Assembly: GCF_024357955.1 (NCBI RefSeq)
Contig: NZ_JANEYT010000024.1
Coordinates: 1-64,000, forward strand
Reading direction: 5' to 3'
Length of the DNA stretch: 64,000 bases
DNA from: Photobacterium pectinilyticum
GTDB lineage: Bacteria > Pseudomonadota > Gammaproteobacteria > Enterobacterales > Vibrionaceae
The translations under genes and the position numbers were made by a program. Of this stretch, positions 1 through 8,624 are shown in pieces; within the stretch, counting starts at the first letter, position 1, and every line of letters begins with the position of its first letter. Below the pieces are notes generated by a model, which searched no databases, was not told where the DNA came from, and saw nothing but the letters and a program-made list of their open reading frames with translations.

Positions 1-33
1 GAGATATCCATATTTCGATACCTCTATTAGATC

Positions 34-61
34 AAAGGCCTAGCTTAAAAGCCAGGCCTTT
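34..61. repeat. Inverted repeat, possible terminator of an upstream gene
   Basis: An 8-bp perfect inverted repeat (AAAGGCCT ... AGGCCTTT) with a 12-base loop lies at the left edge. It could be the tail of a transcription unit outside the window. There is no clear T-run beyond the stem. Confidence 0.35.
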
Positions 62-73
62 GTCATCAATCTG

Positions 74-98
74 AAGCCCGCATTTGCGGGCTTTTTTT
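74..98 (+). terminator. Rho-independent terminator of an upstream unit
   Basis: The stem AAGCCCGC / GCGGGCTT is followed by seven T residues. It must end transcription entering from the left edge. The rest of bases 1-218 holds no gene that I can see. Confidence 0.75.
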
Positions 99-218
99 GA
101 TCTATACCCACTATGCGTAATAAACATAGATAAAATGATTAACTTTCATTTTATTCATAGTTATTTCAGGTCTACACTCATAGCCAATTAAGACGCTGGT
201 ATAATTTGGAGCATCCCA

Positions 219-1199
219 ATGTTTAAGGCACTAGTTCTAAACCAAGAAGAGAAAAAAACCATCGCAACTATCGAGCAGTTGGACGACAGCCATCTTCCTG
301 AAGGTGATGTTCTGATTGATGTCGATTACTCTTCCCTGAACTACAAAGACGGCTTGGCCATCACAGGTAAAGGTAAAATCATCCGTAACTTCCCTATGGT
401 GCCGGGTATTGACCTTGCTGGTACTGTCGTCAGCTCTGAAGATAACCGCTACCAGACCGGCGACAAAGTGGTTCTGACTGGCTGGGGTGTGGGTGAAAAC
501 CATTGGGGCGGTATGGCACAACGTGCTCGCCTAAAAGCTGATTGGCTGGTTCCACTACCAACAGGTTTTGACAGCAAGAAAGCGATGATGGTAGGGACCG
601 CTGGTTTCACCGCCATGCTATGTGTACAAGCGCTACTCGATGCCGATGTTAAACCTGAATCAGGTGAAATTCTGGTAACCGGTGCCAGTGGTGGTGTCGG
701 CTCAGTCGCTGTTACTCTACTCGCACAGCTAGGCTACAAAGTGGCAGCAGTAACCGGCCGTGTTGAGCAGAACGGTCCGCTACTAGAGAAATTAGGTGCG
801 AGCCGCATTATTGACCGCACTGAATTCGAAGAACCAGCCCGTCCGCTTGAAAAGCAAATTTGGGCAGGTGCCGTCGATACGGTAGGTAGCAAGGTATTAG
901 CGAAAGTACTGGCACAGATGGACTACAACAGCGCAGTTGCAGCATGTGGTCTAGCAGGCGGTTTTGATCTGCCAACAACAGTTATGCCATTTATCTTGCG
1001 TAATGTCCGCCTGCAGGGTATTGACTCGGTAATGTGTCCAACAGAAAAGCGTATCGCGGCTTGGGAGAAATTGGTTGAATTACTGCCAGAAAGTTTCTAT
1101 CAGCAAGCCTGTACCGAAGTTGAACTCGACGAAGCGCCTAAATATGCTGACGATATTACCAACGGTCAAGTAACCGGTCGTGTTGTGATCAAGCTGTAA
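219..1199 (+). CDS. acuI: Acrylyl-CoA reductase AcuI/YhdH, NADPH-dependent
   Basis: The 326-residue product matches the YhdH/AcuI branch of medium-chain quinone oxidoreductases (E. coli YhdH is 324 residues). An N-terminal GroES-like fold is followed by a Rossmann domain with the glycine-rich TGASGGVGSVAV near residues 154-165. The family reduces toxic acryloyl-CoA to propionyl-CoA in the cytosol, which matters in marine bacteria that meet acrylate from DMSP. A TTGGAG ribosome-binding site precedes the ATG. The gene is monocistronic and ends at a terminator shared with the convergent LysR gene. Whether DMSP or acrylate is the real substrate source here is inference. Confidence 0.9.
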   Translation: MFKALVLNQEEKKTIATIEQLDDSHLPEGDVLIDVDYSSLNYKDGLAITGKGKIIRNFPMVPGIDLAGTVVSSEDNRYQTGDKVVLTGWGVGENHWGGMAQRARLKADWLVPLPTGFDSKKAMMVGTAGFTAMLCVQALLDADVKPESGEILVTGASGGVGSVAVTLLAQLGYKVAAVTGRVEQNGPLLEKLGASRIIDRTEFEEPARPLEKQIWAGAVDTVGSKVLAKVLAQMDYNSAVAACGLAGGFDLPTTVMPFILRNVRLQGIDSVMCPTEKRIAAWEKLVELLPESFYQQACTEVELDEAPKYADDITNGQVTGRVVIKL

Positions 1200-1223
1200 T
1201 TTGCCACGACAATATCACAAGCA

Positions 1224-1250
1224 AAAGCCGGGATTAGTCCCGGCTTTTTT
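1224..1250. terminator. Bidirectional terminator between acuI and the LysR gene
   Basis: The stem AAGCCGGGA / TCCCGGCTT has T6 on the plus side and four A residues on the other, so it can serve both convergent genes. Confidence 0.8.
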
Positions 1251-1270
1251 GTGCCTGTTTGTTTGTAATT

Positions 1271-2212
1271 TCAGCCCAGCCCCATGTCATCAATTCGCTT
1301 GGCGATCAAACGGCTGCACTCTTCTTTAACAATCGCCCGCAACCACTCCTGGGCAGGCGAATGCTCACAGCGAGGGTGCCAGATCATTGAATAATCAAAC
1401 GGCGTAAAGGCAAACGGCAAAGGTTTCACTGCCAAGTCATAACGTTCAGCAACCAAATAGGCCAAATCGGCCGGGACAGTAATGATCAGCGGCATGGTAT
1501 CGACAATAGCCAAAGCTGCCTCAAGGTGGTACGCCCGCAATACCATTTTGCGTTTGGGCAGCCCCACCAAGGATTGCTCTATCAATGCCTTCACTCCATC
1601 ACTGATCGCAATCATCGCATGGGGATACGCCAGGTAATCCGTCAAACTCATGTCTTTATCAGCCAACGGATGCTGCTTCGAGAGCAGGCACAACACACCG
1701 ACCCGGCCGAGTATTTCGCTGCGCAACGGTTCAACGGGTCCGGTCGGTCGGCATATGGCCAAGTCTGCCCCTTCATAGGTCAGTTGATCCGCCAACCGGT
1801 CATGCTGCAGCGGCAAGAACTCGAACGACACCTCCGGTGCCTCCTCGTAAATCCGCGGCAAAGCAAACGGCAAAATGGTCTGCATGGCGTAGTCCGTTGT
1901 CGCGATAGTAAAGGTTTGATCGCAGCAACGCGGATCGAACTCAATCGGAGAGAGTAACTGCCGCAGAGACTCCAGCGGATCACCCAATGCCCGATCAAAC
2001 TCCAATGCCTTTTCGGTCGGGATCAAATGCTGGCCCTGTCGGGTAAACAGCGGATCACCCAATAAATCACGTAACCGGCCCAACACTCGGCTCATTGCCG
2101 ATTGACTGAGATTCAAACGGCTTGCGGCCTTGCTGACACTGCTTTCTTCTATCAGTACCCGCAACGCCACCAGCAAATTCAAATCACGGCGATAGATGTC
2201 TTCTAATTCCAC
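1271..2212 (-). CDS. LysR-family transcriptional regulator
   Basis: The 313-residue protein has the LysR winged helix-turn-helix at residues 10-67, with the typical run SVSKAASRLNLSQSAMSRVL, followed by a substrate-binding-like effector domain (residues ~95-300). A GTG start with AAGG nine bases upstream is chosen, because no better-placed ATG exists before the helix-turn-helix. It is convergent with acuI rather than divergent, so a regulatory link to acuI is not shown by layout. The effector is unknown. Confidence 0.85.
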   Translation of the reverse strand: MELEDIYRRDLNLLVALRVLIEESSVSKAASRLNLSQSAMSRVLGRLRDLLGDPLFTRQGQHLIPTEKALEFDRALGDPLESLRQLLSPIEFDPRCCDQTFTIATTDYAMQTILPFALPRIYEEAPEVSFEFLPLQHDRLADQLTYEGADLAICRPTGPVEPLRSEILGRVGVLCLLSKQHPLADKDMSLTDYLAYPHAMIAISDGVKALIEQSLVGLPKRKMVLRAYHLEAALAIVDTMPLIITVPADLAYLVAERYDLAVKPLPFAFTPFDYSMIWHPRCEHSPAQEWLRAIVKEECSRLIAKRIDDMGLG

Positions 2213-2259
2213 AATGCGCTACCTTGGGAGGAGGTTTGGTATTATTCTATCGTGCAGAT

Positions 2260-2286
2260 AAAAAAAATCCCGCTATTAAAGCGGGG
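2260..2286 (-). terminator. Terminator of the small membrane protein gene
   Basis: Read on the minus strand, the stem CCCCGCTTT / (A)AGCGGG is followed by seven T residues. It lies just downstream of the 60-residue gene. Confidence 0.75.
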
Positions 2287-2326
2287 AAGCCCAAGAAAAC
2301 TGGGGGAGTGTAGTAGATGTGTGATA

Positions 2327-2509
2327 TTAGCTTTCTTCTTCCTCAAGCTCGGGAGAATTGGTGAGCTCGAGCCAAAGTCCTAGCGCGGCGGCAATCAAAC
2401 CGCTAAGCGCCATAAAGCTGGTGTTATCGGGCGCACGTAGCATCAGTGAGCAAAATGTAATGAAGCACAGTACGCTGTAGATAGTCAGGCGATCCATTTG
2501 AGTCAACAT
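2327..2509 (-). CDS. Small two-helix membrane protein, unknown function
   Basis: The start is placed at 2509 because TAGGAGGAGCT sits directly before that ATG; an upstream in-frame start would add nine residues without a ribosome-binding site. The resulting 60 residues hold two hydrophobic stretches (about 9-25 and 33-50) and an acidic tail ending PELEEEES. I do not recognise the family. It has its own terminator and stands alone between the LysR gene and tusA. The strong ribosome-binding site and terminator argue that it is real. Confidence 0.65.
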   Translation of the reverse strand: MLTQMDRLTIYSVLCFITFCSLMLRAPDNTSFMALSGLIAAALGLWLELTNSPELEEEES

Positions 2510-2648
2510 AGCTCCTCCTAATCCTTCAGAAGACAAACGTTAACGACCTGTTAAATAAGTTACACATTTTACTTTGATTTGCCAAGCCTTATTGATTAAT
2601 TCTTGCCCGTAAGTATGATCACGGTCTTCAACAGAAGATATAGATGCT

Positions 2649-2897
2649 ATGACTGCTATTTTTGACAATCCCACCCACAGCTTGGAAGCAGAAGGACTTC
2701 GCTGCCCTGAGCCGGTGATGATGGTGCGTAAAACCGTAAGGAAAATGGCCGAAGGCGATACCCTGCTCGTTACTGCCGATGACCCCTCAACAACAAGGGA
2801 TATTCCAAGTTTTTGCCGATTTATGGATCACACCTTGATCGCAGCCGAAACGGAAAGCCTGCCTTACCGTTATCTGATCAGAAAAGGCACCAACTAA
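2649..2897 (+). CDS. tusA: Sulfur-carrier protein TusA
   Basis: The 82-residue product has the TusA signature [11 protein letters not shown], whose cysteine (about residue 19) accepts persulfide sulfur from IscS. TusA relays it to TusBCD-TusE for 2-thiouridine of tRNA wobble bases in the cytosol. Length equals the E. coli protein (81). It ends at a terminator shared with the convergent small gene at 2961-3221. Confidence 0.93.
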   Translation: MTAIFDNPTHSLEAEGLRCPEPVMMVRKTVRKMAEGDTLLVTADDPSTTRDIPSFCRFMDHTLIAAETESLPYRYLIRKGTN

Positions 2898-2906
2898 CCC
2901 CCCAAT

Positions 2907-2937
2907 TAAAAAAGGCAGCTCGATGAGCTGCCTTTTT
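2907..2937. terminator. Bidirectional terminator after tusA
   Basis: The stem AAAAAAGGCAGCTC / GAGCTGCCTTTTT is symmetric, with A and T runs on either side. It serves tusA and the minus-strand gene beyond it. Confidence 0.85.
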
Positions 2938-2960
2938 ACTATTTGGGTACCTGCTAGTCG

Positions 2961-3221
2961 CTAGTCATCATTTCGATAAGAGTCACGCAATTGTCGGTTG
3001 GCCTTCTCAAGCTCATGACGCAAATCGCGGATCTCCTTTTTCATCGGTAACACATAGCGCAAACGCACCAACGCATCCACCGATAGGTAAGTCGTCACAA
3101 TTGCCCCGACAACCATAGGTAACCACATATCTGTCAGCACCATCCCAAGAATATTCAGCGCCAACGCGAAATGGAACAACCAGAATTGACTCTGGGGTGA
3201 TATTGCAAGAAAACGGTTCAT
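2961..3221 (-). CDS. Small membrane protein with C-terminal coiled coil
   Basis: The 86-residue protein has two hydrophobic segments (about residues 13-31 and 33-52), then a charged helix rich in K, E, R and L (residues ~60-82) likely to form a coiled coil. An AGGAGGGGG ribosome-binding site lies six bases before the ATG. The family is not recognised. It is the convergent neighbour of tusA in what looks like a conserved Vibrionaceae block, but a role cannot be assigned. Confidence 0.65.
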   Translation of the reverse strand: MNRFLAISPQSQFWLFHFALALNILGMVLTDMWLPMVVGAIVTTYLSVDALVRLRYVLPMKKEIRDLRHELEKANRQLRDSYRNDD

Positions 3222-3368
3222 AACCCCCTCCTGTACAGCGACAACCGTCCATAAATTCTGGTTTCAACATATCACGCTAACCTTCCCGGCTCTGCTGCCA
3301 TGCTCACACTTTAAGCCCTTGTTATTAATGAGTCATATGGGCTTGTGAATTGGGCTAAAGAACCTATC

Positions 3369-3384
3369 AGTTTCACGTGAAACA
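3369..3384. other. parS: parS-like centromere site 1
   Basis: The 16-mer AGTTTCACGTGAAACA differs at only one position (the first) from the parS consensus TGTTNCACGTGAAACA bound by chromosomal ParB. It is intergenic, just past the 3' end of mneA. parB itself is in this window. Confidence 0.85.
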
Positions 3385-3396
3385 CAGCGTCTGAAA

Positions 3397-3954
3397 TTAC
3401 AGCCCCAGCGCAGCCGCCACAGCCAAACCGAAGAACAGAGATGCTGTAATTTTGCGAATAAGACCTAACGGCATACGCTCTGCAGACAGTTTACCGATCA
3501 ACACCACCGGCACATTCGCCAACAACATACCTATGGTCGTTCCCAGTACAACCCACACCAGAGCATCGCTGTATTTGGCTCCCAGCATGGTGGTCGCCAC
3601 TTGCGTTTTGTCACCAATTTCAGCAATAAAGAACGCAATAAAGCTGGCTACGAACGGGCCACGGTTCGACACGGCTTCGTCGTCATCCAATTTATCGGGG
3701 ATCAGAATCCAACCGGCCATGGCGACAAAGCTCACCACCAAGACCCACTTAAGCACTTCAGGGGTTAGATAATCCGCCACTACAACACCGAGCCAGGCAG
3801 CCAAGGCATGGTTGGCAATAGTGGCAAAGAAGATCGCTAAAATGATAGGAATAGGTTTACGGTAACGACTGGCCAACAGCAATGACAACAATTGGGTTTT
3901 ATCGCCAATTTCCGCCAAGGCAACAGAAGTAATAGAAATAGCTAAAACACTCAC
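3397..3954 (-). CDS. mneA: Manganese exporter MneA (UPF0016/GDT1 family)
   Basis: The 185-residue inner-membrane protein has about six hydrophobic helices and the two family motifs E-x-G-D-K-T: AEIGDKTQLLSLLLASRY near the N-terminus and AEIGDKTQVATTMLGAKY in the second half. This is the duplicated-motif architecture of MneA and TMEM165, which export Mn2+. The GTG at 3954 is preferred because the conserved protein begins at Ser-Val-Leu-Ala. Upstream in-frame starts up to 4014 lie inside the riboswitch expression platform. The upstream Mn2+ riboswitch supports the substrate. Confidence 0.9.
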   Translation of the reverse strand: MSVLAISITSVALAEIGDKTQLLSLLLASRYRKPIPIILAIFFATIANHALAAWLGVVVADYLTPEVLKWVLVVSFVAMAGWILIPDKLDDDEAVSNRGPFVASFIAFFIAEIGDKTQVATTMLGAKYSDALVWVVLGTTIGMLLANVPVVLIGKLSAERMPLGLIRKITASLFFGLAVAAALGL

Positions 3955-3980
3955 GACATGCTCTTTGGGGCGAGGATAGT

Positions 3981-4160
3981 AATAAAAAACCACGGGTAAA
4001 CGCACACGCCCCACCCCGGTTCATGCTGGTTTACCGATGGTCTCGCCAAACTCACTAGTAGGATAAACGTGAGTCACAAACGCCATGAAGATTTTGCTTC
4101 AATTATGTTGACGATTGTCTTGTCAGGACAAGAGGCTACTCCCCAAAGGAGCGGCAATTC
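3981..4160 (-). promoter_or_regulatory. yybP-ykoY manganese riboswitch controlling mneA
   Basis: Read on the minus strand, the leader carries the aptamer hallmarks: TTTGGGGAGTAGCC (4149-4136) and the second internal loop GGCGAGACCATCGG (4047-4034). Further down, GGTAAAC (4035-4029) can pair with GTTTACC (4001-3995), which is followed by GGTTTTTTATT, so a terminator hairpin is possible. The class senses Mn2+ and turns on Mn2+ exporters such as mntP. Aptamer identity is from visible motifs; the switching mechanism is inference. Confidence 0.85.
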
Positions 4161-4190
4161 TACACACAGCCCCCCGCGATAGCAAGGTAC

Positions 4191-4217
4191 AAAAAAAGAG
4201 CCCCATGGGCTCCTTTT
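4191..4217 (-). terminator. Terminator of the yiaD-like gene
   Basis: On the minus strand the stem AAGGAGCCC / GGGGCTCTT is followed by seven T residues. It separates the lipoprotein gene from the riboswitch leader downstream. Confidence 0.8.
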
Positions 4218-4236
4218 AACCAATCAAGGTAATAAA

Positions 4237-4926
4237 TTAACCTTGCGGTGATAGAACGATCTCTACACGGCGGTTTTGTGCACGGCCTTGCTCGTTATCA
4301 TTCGACGCGATCGGATGCGACTCACCCATACCTTTAGTCACTAGACGGTTACTTGCGACACCGCCGCGTAGTAGCTCGTTACTGACTTCGCTAGCTCGCA
4401 CCTGTGAAAGGCGAAGGTTGTAAGAGGCTGCACCAGTGCTATCGGTAAAACCATACACGTTGAGCATGGTCTCATTATATTCTTTAGCCACTAACGCCAC
4501 ACTGGACAACGCCTGTTTAGCCTGACCACTTAATGCCGTATCATCGATACCGAAGGTGATCGTATTTGGCATATTGAGCACGATATTATCGCCATCACGG
4601 GTGACACTGATACCCGTTGATTGCAATTGTTTACGTAGTTCAGCTTCCTGCACGTCCATGTAGTAACCAATGCCACCACCCAGCGCAGCACCAGAGGCAG
4701 CACCGATCAAGGCGCCTTTGCCACGGTCACTCTTACTCGAAGATGCCACACCGATCGCCGCACCAGCAACAGCACCAATGATAGAACCACTGGTCGCTTT
4801 TGCCGTTTGCTCTTCACCGGAATACGGGTTGGTTGTAGAACACCCTGTCGCAACCACAGCCGTTGCCGTAGCAAACACCAAGTTACGAATCCATTTGCTA
4901 GACTTAGCGCAATTTGTCAAATCCAT
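4237..4926 (-). CDS. yiaD: OmpA-family lipoprotein, YiaD-like
   Basis: The start at 4926 gives 229 residues with a signal peptide ending in a lipobox (VVATGC). A glycine-zipper region follows (GAVAGAAIG, GALIGAASGAALGGGIGYYMD), then a C-terminal OmpA peptidoglycan-binding domain with the NLRLSQVRA and GRAQNRRVEI motifs. It aligns well by eye with E. coli YiaD. The likely location is the inner leaflet of the outer membrane, linking it to peptidoglycan. Upstream in-frame codons (to 5004) lack the signal-peptide pattern and are excluded. It is divergent from glyQ. Confidence 0.88.
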   Translation of the reverse strand: MDLTNCAKSSKWIRNLVFATATAVVATGCSTTNPYSGEEQTAKATSGSIIGAVAGAAIGVASSSKSDRGKGALIGAASGAALGGGIGYYMDVQEAELRKQLQSTGISVTRDGDNIVLNMPNTITFGIDDTALSGQAKQALSSVALVAKEYNETMLNVYGFTDSTGAASYNLRLSQVRASEVSNELLRGGVASNRLVTKGMGESHPIASNDNEQGRAQNRRVEIVLSPQG

Positions 4927-5212
4927 ATTGTTTACCTTATGTCTTCTCGGCTCTAAGCCGATGTCTTTGTGTGCAACGTCTTTGGCAACCCAAAGCTGTT
5001 TCATTGGCGACCGTATTGTATCTGTCTACCAACAGTAGATATCAGAACAATGTCAAAAATCCCCATGCCCTACCAGAGCAGACACATTAATTTAAGCAAA
5101 TTAAACAAAGATGACCAAAAAACATGCACTAGCCCTACTAGCCTAGGGGATGGCGAGGTATACTGGATAGTTACTAAAAATCTCTCAATCCATTAATCAC
5201 GCGAAGCTGACA

Positions 5213-6124
5213 ATGCAGAAATACGATATTAAAACCTTTCAGGGCATGATCCTCGCGCTGCAGGATTACTGGGGCCAACAAGGTTGTACTATTGTGCAAC
5301 CTCTGGACATGGAAGTAGGTGCAGGTACCTCTCACCCAATGACATGTCTTCGTGCTCTGGGTCCAGAACCAATTGCAGCGGCGTATGTTCAACCATCTCG
5401 CCGTCCGACCGACGGTCGCTACGGCGAAAACCCAAACCGCCTTCAGCACTACTACCAGTTCCAGGTGATCATCAAACCATCACCAGACAACATCCAGGAG
5501 CTATACCTGGGTTCGCTGGAAGCACTGGGCATCGACACCAAAGTGCACGACATCCGCTTTGTAGAAGATAACTGGGAAAACCCAACATTGGGAGCCTGGG
5601 GTCTTGGCTGGGAAGTATGGCTAAACGGTATGGAAGTCACCCAGTTTACTTACTTCCAGCAAGTCGGTGGTCTTGAGTGTAAGCCGGTGACCGGTGAGAT
5701 CACTTACGGTATCGAGCGCCTGGCCATGTACATTCAGGGCGTTGACTCTGTGTACGATTTGGTATGGACCGACGGCCCGCTAGGTAAAGTTACCTACGGT
5801 GACATTTTCCACCAGAACGAAGTGGAACAGTCTACTTACAACTTCGAACACGCTGATGTTGATTTCCTTTTCACCTTCTTCGACCAGTGCGAAAAAGAGT
5901 GTAAAGAACTGCTTGCGCTTGAGACGCCACTGTCGCTTCCAGCGTACGAGCGAATTCTGAAAGCCGGTCATGCCTTCAACCTTCTGGATGCGCGTAAAGC
6001 CATCTCGGTTACCGAACGCCAGCGCTACATCCTGCGTATCCGTAATCTGACCAAGCAGGTTGCAGAAGCCTACTACGCATCTCGTGAAGCCCTAGGCTTC
6101 CCTATGTGTAAAACAAACAAGTAA
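5213..6124 (+). CDS. glyQ: Glycyl-tRNA synthetase alpha subunit
   Basis: The 303-residue protein is the class II catalytic subunit of the bacterial alpha2beta2 glycyl-tRNA synthetase. Recognisable motifs include [20 protein letters not shown] near the N-terminus and [13 protein letters not shown], the motif-3 region. Length equals E. coli GlyQ (303). It is followed after nine bases by glyS, so the two are co-transcribed. It charges tRNA-Gly in the cytosol. Confidence 0.97.
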   Translation: MQKYDIKTFQGMILALQDYWGQQGCTIVQPLDMEVGAGTSHPMTCLRALGPEPIAAAYVQPSRRPTDGRYGENPNRLQHYYQFQVIIKPSPDNIQELYLGSLEALGIDTKVHDIRFVEDNWENPTLGAWGLGWEVWLNGMEVTQFTYFQQVGGLECKPVTGEITYGIERLAMYIQGVDSVYDLVWTDGPLGKVTYGDIFHQNEVEQSTYNFEHADVDFLFTFFDQCEKECKELLALETPLSLPAYERILKAGHAFNLLDARKAISVTERQRYILRIRNLTKQVAEAYYASREALGFPMCKTNK

Positions 6125-6133
6125 GGATACGGC

Positions 6134-8203
6134 ATGAGCGATATGAATTTCCTGATTGAACTCGGTACCGAAGAGCTACCACCAACGGCTCTGCGTACCC
6201 TTGCCGAAGCATTTGCAACGAACTTCGAAGCAGAACTTCAAACGGCTGACCTTGCTCATCAAGGTGTAAAGTGGTTTGCGGCTCCTCGCCGTCTGGCATT
6301 GAAAGTCTCTGCGCTTGCTGCTGGTCAGCAGGACAAAATTGTCGAGAAGCGTGGTCCAGCTGTTGCTGCCGCATTCGATGCTGACGGTAACCCGACCAAG
6401 GCAGCTCAAGGCTGGGCTCGCGGTAATGGTATCAGCGTTGATCAAGCAGAACGTCTGAAAACAGACAAAGGCGAATGGCTACTTTACAAGCAAGAAGTCA
6501 AAGGTAAGCCAGCTCAAGAACTGCTGTGTGATCTCGCAGCTGCAGCCCTAGCTAAGCTACCGATCCCTAAGCCAATGCGCTGGGGCGACAAAGAAACGCA
6601 GTTTATCCGTCCGGTGAAAACACTGACCATGCTACTGGGTGAAGAGCTGATCCCGGGTACCATTCTGGGTGTTGAGTCTGACCGTGTGATCCGTGGTCAC
6701 CGATTCATGGGTGAAGCCGAGTTTACTATCGACAATGCCGATCAATACCCAACTCTGCTTGAAGAGCGCGGTATGGTAATGGCTGACTACGATGCACGTA
6801 AAGCAATCATCCTTGAAGGTGCCAAGAAAGCGGCTGAGGAAGTTGGCGGTATTGCCGACCTTGAAGATGAACTGGTTGAAGAAGTGACCTCTCTGGTTGA
6901 ATGGCCAGTCGTACTGACAGCCTCATTCGAGCAGGACTTTTTAAATGTACCTTCTGAAGCCTTGGTTTACACCATGAAAGGTGATCAGAAGTACTTCCCA
7001 GTCTACGATGCTGATGGCAATCTGCTGCCGAAGTTTATCTTCGTATCTAACATCATCTCGAATGACCCAAGCCAGATCATCAGTGGTAATGAAAAAGTGG
7101 TTCGCCCTCGCCTGGCGGATGCGGAGTTCTTCTTCAACACTGACCGTAAGCGCCCGTTGATCGAACGCCTATCTGAGCTAGACGGTGTATTGTTCCAGAA
7201 ACAACTTGGTTCACTACGTGACAAGACAGATCGTATTACCGCCCTAGCTGGCTACATTGCCCAGCAAATCGGTGGGGATGTCGAGCATGCTGAACGTGCA
7301 GGCCTGCTGTCTAAGTGTGACTTGATGACCTCTATGGTATTTGAGTTCACCGACACCCAGGGTGTGATGGGCATGCACTATGCCCGCCACGACGGTGAAG
7401 CGGAAGAAGTCGCGGTTGCGTTGAATGAACAGTACATGCCTCGCTTTGCCGGCGATGACCTACCAAGCAGTGATGTCTCTGCTGCCGTTGCAATGGCTGA
7501 TAAGCTAGATACCTTAGTGGGTATCTTCGGTATCGGTCAGGCGCCGAAAGGGAGTGATCCGTTCGCCCTTCGTCGTGCCGCATTGGGTATCCTACGCATC
7601 ATCGTAGAGAAGGGTTACAACCTTGACCTTATCGATCTGATTGGCAAAGCGCGTGAGCTACTGGCTGACAAACTGACCAACCAAAACGTTGAAGAAGAAG
7701 TTATCGACTTCATGCTTGGCCGTTTCCGTGCTTGGTACCAAGACGAAGGCCACAGTGTTGATGTTATCCAGGCAGTATTGGCACGTCGCCCAACCCAGCC
7801 TGCTGACTTCGACAAGCGTGTTAAAGCCGTTAGCCACTTCCGCGCACTAGATGCCGCAGAATCACTGGCTGCAGCAAACAAGCGTGTCGGTAATATCCTA
7901 GCGAAGTTCGATGGTGAGCTGTCAGCTGAAATCAACCGCGAGCTATTGGTTGAAGATGCAGAAAAAGCGTTGGCAGAGAACGTTGAAACCATGCTGGCTT
8001 CACTATCACCTGTCTTTGACAACGGTGACTACCAGCAAGCGCTATCTGAGCTAGCTACCCTACGCGAAGCCGTAGATGCTTTCTTCGATAACGTTATGGT
8101 TATGGCTGATGATGAGCAGCTGAAAGTGAACCGCCTAACGATGCTTAACCTGCTTCGTAACGAGTTCCTGAAAGTCGCCGATATTTCGCTTCTACAGAAA
8201 TAA
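6134..8203 (+). CDS. glyS: Glycyl-tRNA synthetase beta subunit
   Basis: The 689-residue protein matches E. coli GlyS (689). It begins [12 protein letters not shown], the conserved start of the family, and ends with a helical anticodon-binding domain (residues ~560-689). AAGGA precedes the ATG, and the gene ends at a strong terminator. The beta subunit recognises tRNA and completes the heterotetramer with GlyQ. Confidence 0.97.
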   Translation: MSDMNFLIELGTEELPPTALRTLAEAFATNFEAELQTADLAHQGVKWFAAPRRLALKVSALAAGQQDKIVEKRGPAVAAAFDADGNPTKAAQGWARGNGISVDQAERLKTDKGEWLLYKQEVKGKPAQELLCDLAAAALAKLPIPKPMRWGDKETQFIRPVKTLTMLLGEELIPGTILGVESDRVIRGHRFMGEAEFTIDNADQYPTLLEERGMVMADYDARKAIILEGAKKAAEEVGGIADLEDELVEEVTSLVEWPVVLTASFEQDFLNVPSEALVYTMKGDQKYFPVYDADGNLLPKFIFVSNIISNDPSQIISGNEKVVRPRLADAEFFFNTDRKRPLIERLSELDGVLFQKQLGSLRDKTDRITALAGYIAQQIGGDVEHAERAGLLSKCDLMTSMVFEFTDTQGVMGMHYARHDGEAEEVAVALNEQYMPRFAGDDLPSSDVSAAVAMADKLDTLVGIFGIGQAPKGSDPFALRRAALGILRIIVEKGYNLDLIDLIGKARELLADKLTNQNVEEEVIDFMLGRFRAWYQDEGHSVDVIQAVLARRPTQPADFDKRVKAVSHFRALDAAESLAAANKRVGNILAKFDGELSAEINRELLVEDAEKALAENVETMLASLSPVFDNGDYQQALSELATLREAVDAFFDNVMVMADDEQLKVNRLTMLNLLRNEFLKVADISLLQK

Positions 8204-8230
8204 TTACGTATTAGCCAACACCGACACTGA

Positions 8231-8258
8231 AGCCCCAGTTTATACTGGGGTTTTTTTA
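8231..8258 (+). terminator. Terminator of glyQS
   Basis: The stem AGCCCCAGTTT / ACTGGGG(T) is followed by seven T residues. The remaining ~360 bases up to avtA hold two parS-like sites and no gene. Confidence 0.85.
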
Positions 8259-8347
8259 TGCCAGCCATCAAGCCCCCTCCGGCGTCCTGACCCCTATCTT
8301 CACCCCGAGCAGACATCGCCAGATCTTTCGCCCCGAAATCTCATCTC

Positions 8348-8363
8348 TGTTTCACGTGAAACA
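8348..8363. other. parS: parS site 2, perfect consensus
   Basis: TGTTTCACGTGAAACA is a perfect 16-bp palindrome identical to the consensus ParB site. It is intergenic, downstream of glyS and upstream of avtA. Confidence 0.95.
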
Positions 8364-8397
8364 TTCTCCCGAAACATCACACGAAGTTTAAAGCCTC

Positions 8398-8413
8398 GGT
8401 GTCACGTGAAACA
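8398..8413. other. parS: parS-like site 3
   Basis: GGTGTCACGTGAAACA has the full CACGTGAAACA half and two mismatches in the left half relative to TGTTNCACGTGAAACA. It is spaced 50 bp, close to five helical turns, from the perfect site 2. Confidence 0.7.
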
Positions 8414-8624
8414 AACAGCCAATCAAAAGACCATACTCGCGCCCACTACACTTTATAAGTCACTTGATACCACAACGATAATAAGAGCTAAATTCTGGTA
8501 AAAAAATCAGCAGCTACAAAGGGTTTAATAAACTGCTTTGTTGAGGTATGTTGACGAACAGTACAACATTAACCATAACCATATCGAGCAATATAAATAC
8601 AGCACACCGAGGTCAGATGTAAAG

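Noticed and set aside
200-205. TATAAT just before acuI as a -10 box
   Set aside because: It would start transcription after the TTGGAG ribosome-binding site, leaving a leader of about seven bases, and no -35 fits.
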